The notes under the pieces: generated by a model
What the model saw: only the letters and a program-made list of their open reading frames with translations
The model's database searches: none
Told to the model about the DNA's origin: nothing
Assembly: GCA_009917805.1 (NCBI GenBank)
Contig: RGES01000030.1
Location: 1-11,760 of the forward strand
DNA from: Verrucomicrobiota bacterium
Lineage (GTDB): Bacteria > Verrucomicrobiota > Verrucomicrobiia > Opitutales > UBA953
Length of the DNA stretch: 11,760 nucleotides
Reading direction: 5' to 3'
Program-made: the position numbers and the translations under genes
In this document: one piece after another, positions 1 to 7,279 of the stretch
Numbering within the stretch: position 1 is the first letter of the stretch
Layout: every line of letters starts with the position of its first letter

Positions 1-50
1 TCACATAAACGAAACCTTTGGCTGTTAAAGCGGTTTCCCTTACGTCCCCC

Positions 51-3000
51 ATGAATTTCCTCCCTATGGTCCTTCGTCGACCGGTCACCTTGGTCGTCGC
101 GATCGTGGCCTTGGTGCTCACCGCCCTCTTCGGCCTGAACCGCATGCCCAAGGACGTGTTCCCGCCCCTGAACGTCCCCACTATCTACGTCGCCCAGCCC
201 TTCGGCGGCATGGAAGCCGGCCAGATGGAAGGCTTCCTGACGTATTATTACGAATACCACTTCCTGTACATCACCGGCATCGAGCACGTCGAATCCAAGA
301 ACATCCAGGGCGCGGCGGTGATGAAGCTCCAGTTCCACCCCGGCACGGACATGTCGCAGGCCATGAGCGAGACCGTCGGTTACGTGAACCGCGCGCGCGC
401 CATGATGCCGCCCGGCACCGTGCCTCCGTTCGTGATGCGTTTCGACGCCGGCAGCGTGCCGATCGGCCAGCTCGTCTTCGCCAGCGAGACGCGCACCGTC
501 GCCCAGCTGCAGGACGCCGCCCTCAACACCGTCCGCCCGCTCTTCGCCACCTTGCCCGGCGTCTCGGCTCCGCCGCCCTTCGGCGGCAGCGCCCGCAGCA
601 TCTTGGTCAACCTCATCCCGGACCGCCTGCGCAGCACCGGCGTGACGCCCGAGGAAGTCGCCGCCGCCCTCGCAGGCGCCAACGTCATCACGCCGGCCGG
701 CAATCTCACCCTCGGCGACCAGAACCTGCTCGTCCCCGTCAACTCCACCGTCAAGAACATCAAGGACCTCGAGAACGTGCCGGTGCGACCGGGCCAGAAC
801 CCCGCGATCCTCATCCGCGACGTCGCCCAGGTCGTCGACGGCGCCGATGCCGTGACCAGTTACGCCTTGGTCGACGGCCGCCGCACGGTCTACATCCCCG
901 TCACCAAACGCTCCGACGCCTCCACCCTCTCGGTCGTCGGCCTCGTGAAGGATAATCTCGCCGTCTTCCAGGCCGCCGTGCCGGCGGACATCAAGGTCAC
1001 GTACGAGATGGACCAGAGCCCGATCGTCAGCCGCGCCATCGACGACCTCTTCCTCGAAGCCTTGCTCGGCGCCGTGCTCACCGGCCTGATGGTCTTCGTC
1101 TTCCTGCGCGACGCCCGCAGCACGCTCGTCGTCGTCGTCAACATCCCGCTCGCGCTGCTCCTCGCCGTGCTCGGCCTCTGGCTCTGCGGCCAGACCATCA
1201 ACCTCATGACCTTGGGCGGACTCGCCTTGGCCGTGGGCATCCTCGTGGACGAAGCCACCGTCGCCATCGAAGCCATCCAACAGGAACGCGAGAAAGGCCG
1301 CCCGGTCGCCCTCGCCGTCCGCGACGCGATCCGCGTCACCGCCGGACCGCGCTTCCTCGCCATGACGTGCGTCATCGCCGTCTTCCTGCCCTCCTTGTTC
1401 ATGGAGGGTTCGGCCCGCGCGCTGTTCCTGCCGCTCTCGCTCGCCGTCGGCTTCAGCATGATCGCCTCGTACGTGCTGTCCTCGACGTTGCTACCGGTCC
1501 TCGCGATCTGGCTCCTGAAGGACGGCGGCGCCCATCAGGTCGGCTTTTTCGACGGCCTTAAGTCGCGCTATGCCGCGTTGCTCGACGGCGTGCTCGCCCG
1601 TAAGAAGACCTTCGTCGTGGCCGGACTCCTCGGCGGGATCGCGCTCGTCGCCCTGCTCGGCCCCAAGCTTGGCCGCGAGATCTTCCCGAGCGCCAACAAC
1701 GGCCAGCTCCAGGTACGCCTGCGTGCGCCGGCCGGTACTAAGCTCGACAAGACCGAGCAGATCGCCCTGCAGGCCCTCGGCCTCATCAAGGCGGAACTCG
1801 GCGCCGATAACGTCGGCACCACGCTCGGACTCGTCGGCGTCCACGCCCCCAACTACCCCGTCAACCTCATCCACGCGTGGAACAGCGGCACCGATGAGGC
1901 CACCCTCCAGGTCCAGCTCAAGGCCGGCGCCAAGGTCGACCTCGACACCGCCAAGGAGAACCTTCGTCGCAATCTCGGCGTCGCCCTGCCGGACGTCCGC
2001 CTTTCTTTCGAGCCGGCCGACATCGTGAGCCGCGTCATGAGCTTCGGCGCGCCGACCCCGATCGAGATCGCCGTCAGCGGACCGGCCCTCGCGGATAACC
2101 GCGCACACGCCGAAGCCATCCGCGCCGAACTCGCCAAGATTCCCGAGCTGCGCGACATCCAGTTCGCCCAGACGCTCGACGCGCCCGCGCTCGAAGTGAA
2201 CATCAACCGTGAGAAAGCCGGCCTCATGGGCATCAAGCTCAACGACGCCGCCCGCTCCGTGGTCGAAGCCACCGGTTCCAGCCGCTTCATCCTGGCCAAC
2301 TACTGGGCCGACCCCAAGACCGGCGTCGCCTTCCAGGTCCAGGTGCAGGTTCCGGGCGCCGCGACCAAGAGCGTCGAGGATCTCCGCAACCTGCCCGTCG
2401 GCAACGCCGGCCAGCAGCCCGTGCTGCTCCGTTCCATCGCGACGCTCAAGGAAGGCATCACCGTCGCGCAGTATGATCGATACAATATGCAGCGCCTCGC
2501 GACCCTCACCGCGAATTACGCCGGCACCGACCTTGGCCACCTCTCCGCGCGCATCGACGAAGCCATCGCCGCTGCCGGCAAGCCGCCCGCCAAGGTCAAG
2601 GTCGACCAGCGCGGACAAGTCACGCCCCTGCGCGAACTCTTCGCCGGACTCAGCCGCGGGCTCCTCATCGCTCTCGTCCTCATCGCCCTCCTTCTCGCCG
2701 CGCACTTCCAGAGCGTCCGTCTCGCCGGGACCGTGCTCGCCGCGCTCCCGCTCGTCATCGTCGGCGTCATCCTCGGACTCCTGGCCACCTTCTCGACGCT
2801 CAACATCGAGAGTTACATCGGGGCGATCATGGCCGTCGGCGTCGCCGTCGCGAACGCCATCCTCCTCCTGACCGCCGCCGAGCGATTCCGCCTCGACGGA
2901 GCCGACGCCGCGACTGCCGCGCGTCAGGCCGGACAGACCCGCCTCCGCGCGATCCTCATGACTTCGTTCGCCATGCTCGCCGGCATGGTCCCCATGGCGC

Positions 3001-3203
3001 TCGGCTGGTCCGAAGCCGGCAGCCAGACCGCGCCGCTCGCCCGCGCGGTCATGGGCGGCCTGCTCTTCGGCACCGTCGCCACGCTCACGTTCATCCCCGC
3101 GCTTTACGCGTGGGTCATGGCCGGAGTCGGCCGCGATTCCCATTCCGTCGACCCCGACGACACCCACAGCCCCCATTATCATAAAGACCATGCCGTCTCC
3201 TAA
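51..3203 (+). CDS. RND-family efflux pump, inner-membrane permease subunit
   Basis: Proton-driven inner-membrane pump of a tripartite efflux system, the AcrB/CzcA superfamily (ACR_tran). From ATG 51 it has 1050 residues, the usual family length. TM1 lies at about residues 12-30. Two large periplasmic porter loops follow, at about 33-325 and 545-860, each preceding a block of membrane helices, which is the duplicated RND architecture. TM4 carries GILVDEATVAIEA with D400-E401 at the place of the AcrB D407-D408 pair. TM10 reads VAVANAILLL, with A934 where AcrB has K940. R966 in TRLRAILMTS matches AcrB R971. The C-terminus is a cytoplasmic tail rich in His and Asp (DSHSVDPDDTHSPHYHKDH). A TAA at 6-8 closes the frame upstream. 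A TTG at 18 could add 11 residues, but ATG 51 gives a normal N-terminus (MNFLPMVLRRPV); neither has a Shine-Dalgarno. It overlaps the adaptor gene by 14 bp. The substrate (drug or metal) cannot be read from the sequence. Confidence 0.95.
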   Translation: MNFLPMVLRRPVTLVVAIVALVLTALFGLNRMPKDVFPPLNVPTIYVAQPFGGMEAGQMEGFLTYYYEYHFLYITGIEHVESKNIQGAAVMKLQFHPGTDMSQAMSETVGYVNRARAMMPPGTVPPFVMRFDAGSVPIGQLVFASETRTVAQLQDAALNTVRPLFATLPGVSAPPPFGGSARSILVNLIPDRLRSTGVTPEEVAAALAGANVITPAGNLTLGDQNLLVPVNSTVKNIKDLENVPVRPGQNPAILIRDVAQVVDGADAVTSYALVDGRRTVYIPVTKRSDASTLSVVGLVKDNLAVFQAAVPADIKVTYEMDQSPIVSRAIDDLFLEALLGAVLTGLMVFVFLRDARSTLVVVVNIPLALLLAVLGLWLCGQTINLMTLGGLALAVGILVDEATVAIEAIQQEREKGRPVALAVRDAIRVTAGPRFLAMTCVIAVFLPSLFMEGSARALFLPLSLAVGFSMIASYVLSSTLLPVLAIWLLKDGGAHQVGFFDGLKSRYAALLDGVLARKKTFVVAGLLGGIALVALLGPKLGREIFPSANNGQLQVRLRAPAGTKLDKTEQIALQALGLIKAELGADNVGTTLGLVGVHAPNYPVNLIHAWNSGTDEATLQVQLKAGAKVDLDTAKENLRRNLGVALPDVRLSFEPADIVSRVMSFGAPTPIEIAVSGPALADNRAHAEAIRAELAKIPELRDIQFAQTLDAPALEVNINREKAGLMGIKLNDAARSVVEATGSSRFILANYWADPKTGVAFQVQVQVPGAATKSVEDLRNLPVGNAGQQPVLLRSIATLKEGITVAQYDRYNMQRLATLTANYAGTDLGHLSARIDEAIAAAGKPPAKVKVDQRGQVTPLRELFAGLSRGLLIALVLIALLLAAHFQSVRLAGTVLAALPLVIVGVILGLLATFSTLNIESYIGAIMAVGVAVANAILLLTAAERFRLDGADAATAARQAGQTRLRAILMTSFAMLAGMVPMALGWSEAGSQTAPLARAVMGGLLFGTVATLTFIPALYAWVMAGVGRDSHSVDPDDTHSPHYHKDHAVS

Positions 3204-4203
3204 GCTCCTCGCGCTCTTCCTGGGCGCCCTCACCCTGCAGGCCGCCGACTTCCCCGTCGTCCGGCTCAAGACCGGCGACATCACGCGCAGCGTCCAGCTG
3301 CTCGGCGAAGTGCGCCCCAATCAGCAGGTCGCGCTCTACGCCAAGGTCGGCGGCTATGTGAAGGCGCTGCACGCCGACATCGGCGACCGCGTCGAAGCCG
3401 GTGCCGTCCTCGCCGAACTCGAAGTCCCTGAACTCGTGGCCGACGAAGCCCGCACGCGCGCCGAACTCGCCCTCGCCGAACTCGAATTCAAGCGGATCCA
3501 GGACGCCTACAAGCAGGCGCCCGACCTCATGCCGCGACAGAACGTCGACAGTGCGCAGGCCAAGCTCGCCGTCGCCAAGGCGCAGCAGGAGCGTAACGCC
3601 ACCCTGCTCGGCTTCGCCCAGATCAAGGCCCCGTTCGCCGGCACCGTCAGCCGACGCTCCGTGGACAAGGGCGCGTTCGTCCCCGCCGCCACCGGCGGCG
3701 GTTCCGGCCAGGCCGCGCTCTTCGTGCTGACCGACGCGGCCACCGTGCGCATCCAGGCCGCCCTGCCGGAGACCGAAGCCGGCCTCGTCGCCGTCGGCCA
3801 GCCGGTCGCCGTGCTCGCCGAAGCCGCCGGTGCCAAGCCCTTCGAAGCCAAGCTGACGCGCGTGACCGGCGTGCTGGACAACCCCAGCAAGACCATGCTG
3901 ATCGAAGCCGTGCTCGCCAATGCCGGCGGCGCGCTCAAGCCCGGCATGTACGCCAACGTGAAACTCGGCATCGAGATGCACAAGGCGACCACCCTGCTGC
4001 CGCTGACCGCCATCGTCATGGAGAAAGCCGTCGCCACCGCCTACGTCTACGAAGGCGGCAAGGCCCGCCGCCGCGTGCTCAAGGCCGGCTTCAACGACGG
4101 CGCGAACCTCGAGGTCCTCGAAGGCGTCAAGCCGACCGAGGACGTCCTCGTCGTCGGAACCGCCACCCTCACCGACGGACAGGCCGTCACCGTCGCCAAG
4201 TGA
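3190..4203 (+). CDS. RND efflux periplasmic adaptor (membrane fusion protein)
   Basis: Periplasmic adaptor that links the RND pump to the outer-membrane channel (HlyD/AcrA-like, 337 residues, at the short end for the family). A signal peptide of about 19 residues (MPSPKLLALFLGALTLQAA) has no lipobox cysteine, so the protein is probably soluble or held by its partners rather than a lipoprotein. The split lipoyl/barrel-sandwich domain is visible as two halves: residues about 46-80 (AKVGGYVKALHADIGDRVEAG) and about 141-165 (AQIKAPFAGTVSRRSVDKGA). They flank an alpha-hairpin of Ala/Glu/Lys/Gln-rich helices at about 82-138, which is short. A beta-barrel follows at about 175-255, and a membrane-proximal domain to the end. 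ATG 3190 lies inside the end of the pump gene (14 bp overlap), implying translational coupling. Its stop overlaps the next start as TGATG. A Gly-rich loop (TGGGSGQ) follows the second lipoyl half. Confidence 0.93.
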   Translation: MPSPKLLALFLGALTLQAADFPVVRLKTGDITRSVQLLGEVRPNQQVALYAKVGGYVKALHADIGDRVEAGAVLAELEVPELVADEARTRAELALAELEFKRIQDAYKQAPDLMPRQNVDSAQAKLAVAKAQQERNATLLGFAQIKAPFAGTVSRRSVDKGAFVPAATGGGSGQAALFVLTDAATVRIQAALPETEAGLVAVGQPVAVLAEAAGAKPFEAKLTRVTGVLDNPSKTMLIEAVLANAGGALKPGMYANVKLGIEMHKATTLLPLTAIVMEKAVATAYVYEGGKARRRVLKAGFNDGANLEVLEGVKPTEDVLVVGTATLTDGQAVTVAK

Positions 4204-5507
4204 TGCGCTCCCGCGGCCTATTGTTCGCCTTGCTCGCCTCGACGCTCGGCGCCGTCGCGCAGGAAGCCATGCGCGGCGAACCCATCGACCTGCCCACCGT
4301 GCTGAAGCTCGCCGGGGCGCAGGGCATCGACGTCGAGATCGCCGAAGCCAAGCTACGCGAGGCCCGCGCGGCCGCGGACAGCAGCACCTGGGCGCTCTTC
4401 CCGACGATCTCCCCCGGCGTCGGCTACCGCAACCACACCGGCCAGGCGCAGAGCTTCGCCGGACCCGTCTCGGAAGTCGGCAAGGAGTCCGTCACCGCGG
4501 GCGCCACGCTCTTCCTCTCCCTCGACCTCGGCGAAGCCGTGTATCGCCGGCTCGCCGCCAAGCAGACCGCCCAAGCCGCCGAGCATGGGCTCGCCGCGCA
4601 GCGCCAGCAGACCGTCCTGCAGGCGACCCTCGCCTACTTCGACCTCACCAAGTCGCACCACGCCGTCGCGCTGCTCGAAGACTCCGTCAAGACCGCGAAA
4701 GATTACCACGCGCAGCTCGGCAAGGCCGTGCAGCTCGGGCTGGCCTTCAAGGGCGACGAGATCCGCGCGTTCGCGCAGGTCAGCCGGCTGGAGCTCCGCC
4801 TACGTCAGGCGCAGGACCAGCGCCGGGCCGACGCCGCGCGCCTCGCCCAGCTCCTCCGCCTCAAGATCACCGAGGCGCTCATGCCAGCGGACGATCGTCC
4901 CCTGCCGCTCACCGTCGTGGACGGCCGACGCAAGCTGGACGAACTTGTCAAAGGCGCGCTCACCAGACGCCCTGAGCTCATGGAAGCCGGCGCCTTGCAT
5001 GACGCCGCGCAGCATCAGGACGACGCGGCAAAATACGCCCCGCTTTACCCCACGCTCGGCGCGCAGGTCTTCGCCGGCGGCTTAGGCGGCAGCACCAGCT
5101 CGGCGCGACGGGATTTCGCGAACAGCACCGACACCTACGTCACCCTCAGCTGGAAGCTCGGTGCCGGCGGCCTCTTCGACGGCGCCCGCACCTCCGGCGC
5201 CGAAGCCCGCCTGCGCCAGGCCCAGCTCGCCGAAACCAAGACGCGCGACGAAGTCGTCCGTCAGGTCGTCGAGGCCCAAGCGCATGTCACGTACCTCGGC
5301 CAGCAGCTCAAGATCGCCGAGGAAGGCGTCCGCTCCGCCGAGCAGGGCTACAAGCTGGCGCTCGGCCGCCAGCAGTTCGCCGTCGGCATGGTGCTCGAAG
5401 CCTTGCAGTCGCAGCAGGATCTCATCCAGGCCCGGCTCGATTACGCGGCGACCGTCGGCGAGCTGAACAAAGCGCAGTTCAGGCTCAAGACCGCGGCGGG
5501 AGAGTGA
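4203..5507 (+). CDS. TolC-like outer-membrane efflux channel (OEP family)
   Basis: Outer-membrane channel that should complete the tripartite pump. From ATG 4203 it has 434 residues, normal for the outer membrane efflux protein family. The signal peptide is about residues 1-19 (MRSRGLLFALLASTLGAVAQ) with no lipobox cysteine, so it is TolC-like rather than a NodT/OprM-type lipoprotein. The internal duplication is visible: each half begins with a helix (LPTVLKLAGAQGIDVEIAEA; LDELVKGALTRRPELMEAGA), then beta-strand segments (GVGYRNHTG; VTLSWKLGAGGLFDG), then a long Ala/Gln/Leu helix (QTVLQATLAYFDLTKSHHAV; VRQVVEAQAHVTYLGQQLKI). A GTG at 4200 would add one residue, but the ATG overlapping the TGA stop of the adaptor (TGATG) is the natural coupled start. 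It is the last gene of the operon; a GC hairpin follows the stop at once. Confidence 0.92.
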   Translation: MRSRGLLFALLASTLGAVAQEAMRGEPIDLPTVLKLAGAQGIDVEIAEAKLREARAAADSSTWALFPTISPGVGYRNHTGQAQSFAGPVSEVGKESVTAGATLFLSLDLGEAVYRRLAAKQTAQAAEHGLAAQRQQTVLQATLAYFDLTKSHHAVALLEDSVKTAKDYHAQLGKAVQLGLAFKGDEIRAFAQVSRLELRLRQAQDQRRADAARLAQLLRLKITEALMPADDRPLPLTVVDGRRKLDELVKGALTRRPELMEAGALHDAAQHQDDAAKYAPLYPTLGAQVFAGGLGGSTSSARRDFANSTDTYVTLSWKLGAGGLFDGARTSGAEARLRQAQLAETKTRDEVVRQVVEAQAHVTYLGQQLKIAEEGVRSAEQGYKLALGRQQFAVGMVLEALQSQQDLIQARLDYAATVGELNKAQFRLKTAAGE

Positions 5508-5524
5508 GCGCGGCGATGCCGCGC
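5508..5524 (+). terminator. GC hairpin directly after the channel stop codon, possible terminator
   Basis: GCGCGGC (5508-5514), loop GAT, GCCGCGC (5518-5524): a perfect 7-bp GC stem that begins on the base after the TGA. There is no T-run afterwards (a G-rich stretch follows), so it is not a classical intrinsic terminator. It could act with a termination factor or as an mRNA 3'-end barrier. Confidence 0.45.
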
Positions 5525-5604
5525 GGGGGTATGTGGGCATGGGGAGAGGCAGAACTCAAAGGGGGCAGCAAAGGGAGACCGTAAAGTTAGCTGGGGGGAT
5601 ACAT

Positions 5605-5746
5605 CTTCGGGTCTCAGGTCTCGGCAGTCGGGTATCAGGTACGGGTCTTCAGGTTCGGGGACGGGTACGGGCCTGAACCTGCACCTAGTGCTGAAGACCC
5701 GAACCCGGGACCTGACGGCCGAGACCCGGGACCTGAGAATGTATTT
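5605..5746. repeat. Long imperfect palindrome, copy A
   Basis: Arms 5605-5652 and 5691-5738 (48 nt each) pair without a bulge: by hand I count 37 Watson-Crick pairs, 5 G-U pairs (plus-strand RNA) and 6 mismatches. The innermost 10 bp are perfect (GGGTCTTCAG with CTGAAGACCC). The 38-nt apex contains a further GGTTC/GAACC pairing. A tail ATGTATTT (5739-5746) follows. The arms are built from variants of CAGGTTCGGGT. The right arm with its tail (5689-5746) is repeated exactly in copy B, 172 bp downstream. No open frame or T-run is associated. The element family is unknown to me. Confidence 0.9.
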
Positions 5747-5774
5747 CGGTTTCCCTTGAGGTGGCTAAACACCT

Positions 5775-5918
5775 CTTCGGGTCACAGGTCTCGGCTGATC
5801 GGGAGTCAGGTTCAGGTCTTCAGGTTCGGGTACAGGTACGGGTCCTGAACCTGGTCCTGTTGCTGAAGACCCGAACCCGGGACCTGACGGCCGAGACCCG
5901 GGACCTGAGAATGTATTT
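5775..5918. repeat. Long imperfect palindrome, copy B
   Basis: Arms 5775-5823 and 5863-5910 pair with one 1-nt bulge: by hand 36 Watson-Crick pairs, 5 G-U pairs and 7 mismatches. The tail ATGTATTT (5911-5918) is the same as in copy A. The 58 bases 5861-5918 are identical to 5689-5746 of copy A, whereas the left arm differs at many positions. The outermost left part (TCTTCGGGT...AGGTCTCGGC, 5774-5795) matches copy A 5604-5625 with a single change. The apex keeps the shared GGTTCGGG...ACGGGT...CCTGAACCTG module. Confidence 0.9.
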
Positions 5919-6022
5919 GAGGCAGCTATGTCGTGACGCGGTCCCGACCCTACCTAGGCGGCCTTTGCTTCGCAGCAGATCACCTTGCCAGCAGTTCCCC
6001 CATGCGACGCGCAGGGTCGCGT

Positions 6023-7156
6023 TCACCAGCTCACGCGCAGGGCCGTGACCACGCCCCAACCGTGATACGCACCGCCGTCGGCGGGCGCATCCAGCATACG
6101 GGTATGCTCGACGCCCAGCTGGCATTTCAGCTTATGGCCGTAGAAGTAGCGATTGAGCCCGAAATAGAATTCGTCGAAGCGATCGCCCTTCCCCGTCGTC
6201 AGCTTCGTCTCATAGCTCGTGAAGCTGATGCCGTTCGCATGCGCGCTGCCGACATAGGTGTATCGGAAGACCGCCTGCCATTCCTCGGAGAACGCGTAGC
6301 TCGGCATGAGCTGGATGCCATGGAGGTCGGGCTGGGCGGCGCGTCCTTCCGAATAACCCAGGTCGACGCCCAGGCCCCACGGACCTTGGCGGAGCAGCAG
6401 GCTGAGCGACAGGGCCTTCTCATGGTTGCGGGAAAAGGCCGTCGGTCCGCCCGTCGCGTTCTCGGGATCCGGACTCTGCAGCATGAAATCGGCGCGAAGC
6501 ACGGCCTGGTCGACCTTCCAGAGAGGAGCGGCGTCGTAGCCCACGGACACGATGCCCATCAGGCCGGCGTTGAACCGACCGAACTCCGGAGTCGCCGCGC
6601 CCGAACTGAAGACGCCGCCGCGCAGGTGCCAGGGTCCGCGCTGCGCGTCGCAGGTCACGCCCGGCTGGCTTTCTTCGCTCATCCCGACGTTCTTGGCGAG
6701 GGCGCTGCGGTCGATCGTCAGGAGCTGGTTGGCGGAAGTGCTGCCATCCAAGGTGAACTTCGAAGGCTGCTTGCCGACCGTGACGAAGAATTCCGGCGTG
6801 GCGTTCCACTGCACGTTAAGGTTGCCGATCTTGCTGTAAAGCGGCTCACGGGCATCCAGGTCATAATCCACCTCGGCATAGGCCACGAAGTCGCGGAGGA
6901 ATTCCGCGCGCAGCCCGGTGCGGGTCCGCCGGGCCGAGACGCCCTGGGCGGACCGGGCGCCGTCGCGGTAGCAATACCAATCCAGGTGCTCGCGGCCCGT
7001 GAAGCGCAGTTCCTGGAAGAAGTCTTCCTTCGTCCCCTTGAGCAACACGGCCTTGTTCCAAAGCACGTCGTAGGCCGAAGGTTCCGGCACGGCCGCGACG
7101 ACGGCGAGCGGGAGCGCGGCCGCGAGCAGCAGGAAAGCGGAGGGCTTGGACGACAT
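6023..7156 (-). CDS. Outer-membrane beta-barrel porin, OprO/OprP-like
   Basis: Predicted outer-membrane channel of 377 residues, start codon at 7156 and TGA at 6023-6025. The N-terminus is a clear signal peptide (MSSKPSAFLLLAAALPLAVVAAVPEP, cleavage near residues 21-23). The rest alternates polar and aromatic residues as in beta-strands (FVAYAEVDYDLDAR, NLNVQWNATPEFFVTVGKQP, GLGVDLGYSEG, WQAVFRYTYVG). It ends in GVVTALRVSW, a terminal aromatic residue typical of barrel-assembly signals. The segment VTVGKQPSKFTLDGSTSANQ followed by LLTIDRSALA resembles the 'GKFK ... ER' region of phosphate-selective porins O and P, my best family match; the ion or sugar substrate is unknown. An in-frame ATG at 7222 would add 22 residues, but the signal peptide argues for 7156. 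It is convergent with the efflux operon and divergent from the oxidoreductase gene, so it may share control with the latter. Confidence 0.75.
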   Translation of the reverse strand: MSSKPSAFLLLAAALPLAVVAAVPEPSAYDVLWNKAVLLKGTKEDFFQELRFTGREHLDWYCYRDGARSAQGVSARRTRTGLRAEFLRDFVAYAEVDYDLDAREPLYSKIGNLNVQWNATPEFFVTVGKQPSKFTLDGSTSANQLLTIDRSALAKNVGMSEESQPGVTCDAQRGPWHLRGGVFSSGAATPEFGRFNAGLMGIVSVGYDAAPLWKVDQAVLRADFMLQSPDPENATGGPTAFSRNHEKALSLSLLLRQGPWGLGVDLGYSEGRAAQPDLHGIQLMPSYAFSEEWQAVFRYTYVGSAHANGISFTSYETKLTTGKGDRFDEFYFGLNRYFYGHKLKCQLGVEHTRMLDAPADGGAYHGWGVVTALRVSW

Positions 7157-7279
7157 GGATGAGCCGTGAGAGAAAGCGGAGAATCTCCTGAAAACGAGAA
7201 ATAAAGAGCAGATAAATGTCATAACCGCTGGTTGCCTCGGAGGACGCAGGTTTCTTAATCGAGGCACCCCACCCCAGCC
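7157..7279. promoter_or_regulatory. Divergent promoter region between porin and oxidoreductase
   Basis: These 123 bp separate two genes transcribed away from each other, so promoters for both should lie here. The stretch 7185-7225 (CCTGAAAACGAGAAATAAAG and onward) is markedly richer in A/T than the neighbouring coding sequence. For the plus gene a weak candidate is TTGCCT (7232-7237), a 17-bp spacer and TTAATC (7255-7260), a poor -10. I could not find a convincing pair for the minus gene. Neither start has a well-placed Shine-Dalgarno; GGAGG at 7239-7243 is too far from ATG 7280. Confidence 0.4.

Larger units (their letters stand above)
5508..6022. other. Gene-free convergent intergenic region with a palindromic repeat pair
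   Basis: This 515-bp gap lies between the 3' ends of the efflux channel (plus) and the porin (minus). It holds, in order, the GC hairpin at 5508-5524, a purine-rich G-run stretch (5525-5600) without a recognised element, palindrome copy A (5605-5738 plus a short tail), palindrome copy B (5775-5910 plus the same tail), and about 100 bp before the porin stop. In that last part a weak hairpin GCGAC (6004-6008) / GTCGC (6016-6020) lies just beyond the porin stop. I see no convincing gene: short open frames crossing the repeats follow the repeat, not a protein family. Confidence 0.8.

Noticed and set aside
1491..3320. Long minus-strand open frame (about 600 codons) opposite the RND pump
   Set aside because: The translation is a low-complexity Gly/Asp/Glu/Arg mixture with no domain, as expected opposite GC-rich genes with C/G third positions; the plus frame is an unmistakable RND protein.
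5525..5600. G-quadruplex in the G-run stretch after the channel gene
   Set aside because: The four G-runs needed are separated by loops of up to 16-17 nt, too long for a confident call.
5605..5918. CRISPR array
   Set aside because: There are only two units, each a long palindrome, with no regular short repeats and unique spacers and no cas genes.
5933..7162. Plus-strand open frame opposite the porin
   Set aside because: The minus strand has a signal peptide, beta-strand pattern and terminal aromatic residue; the plus frame has none and is Arg/Glu/Gly-rich.
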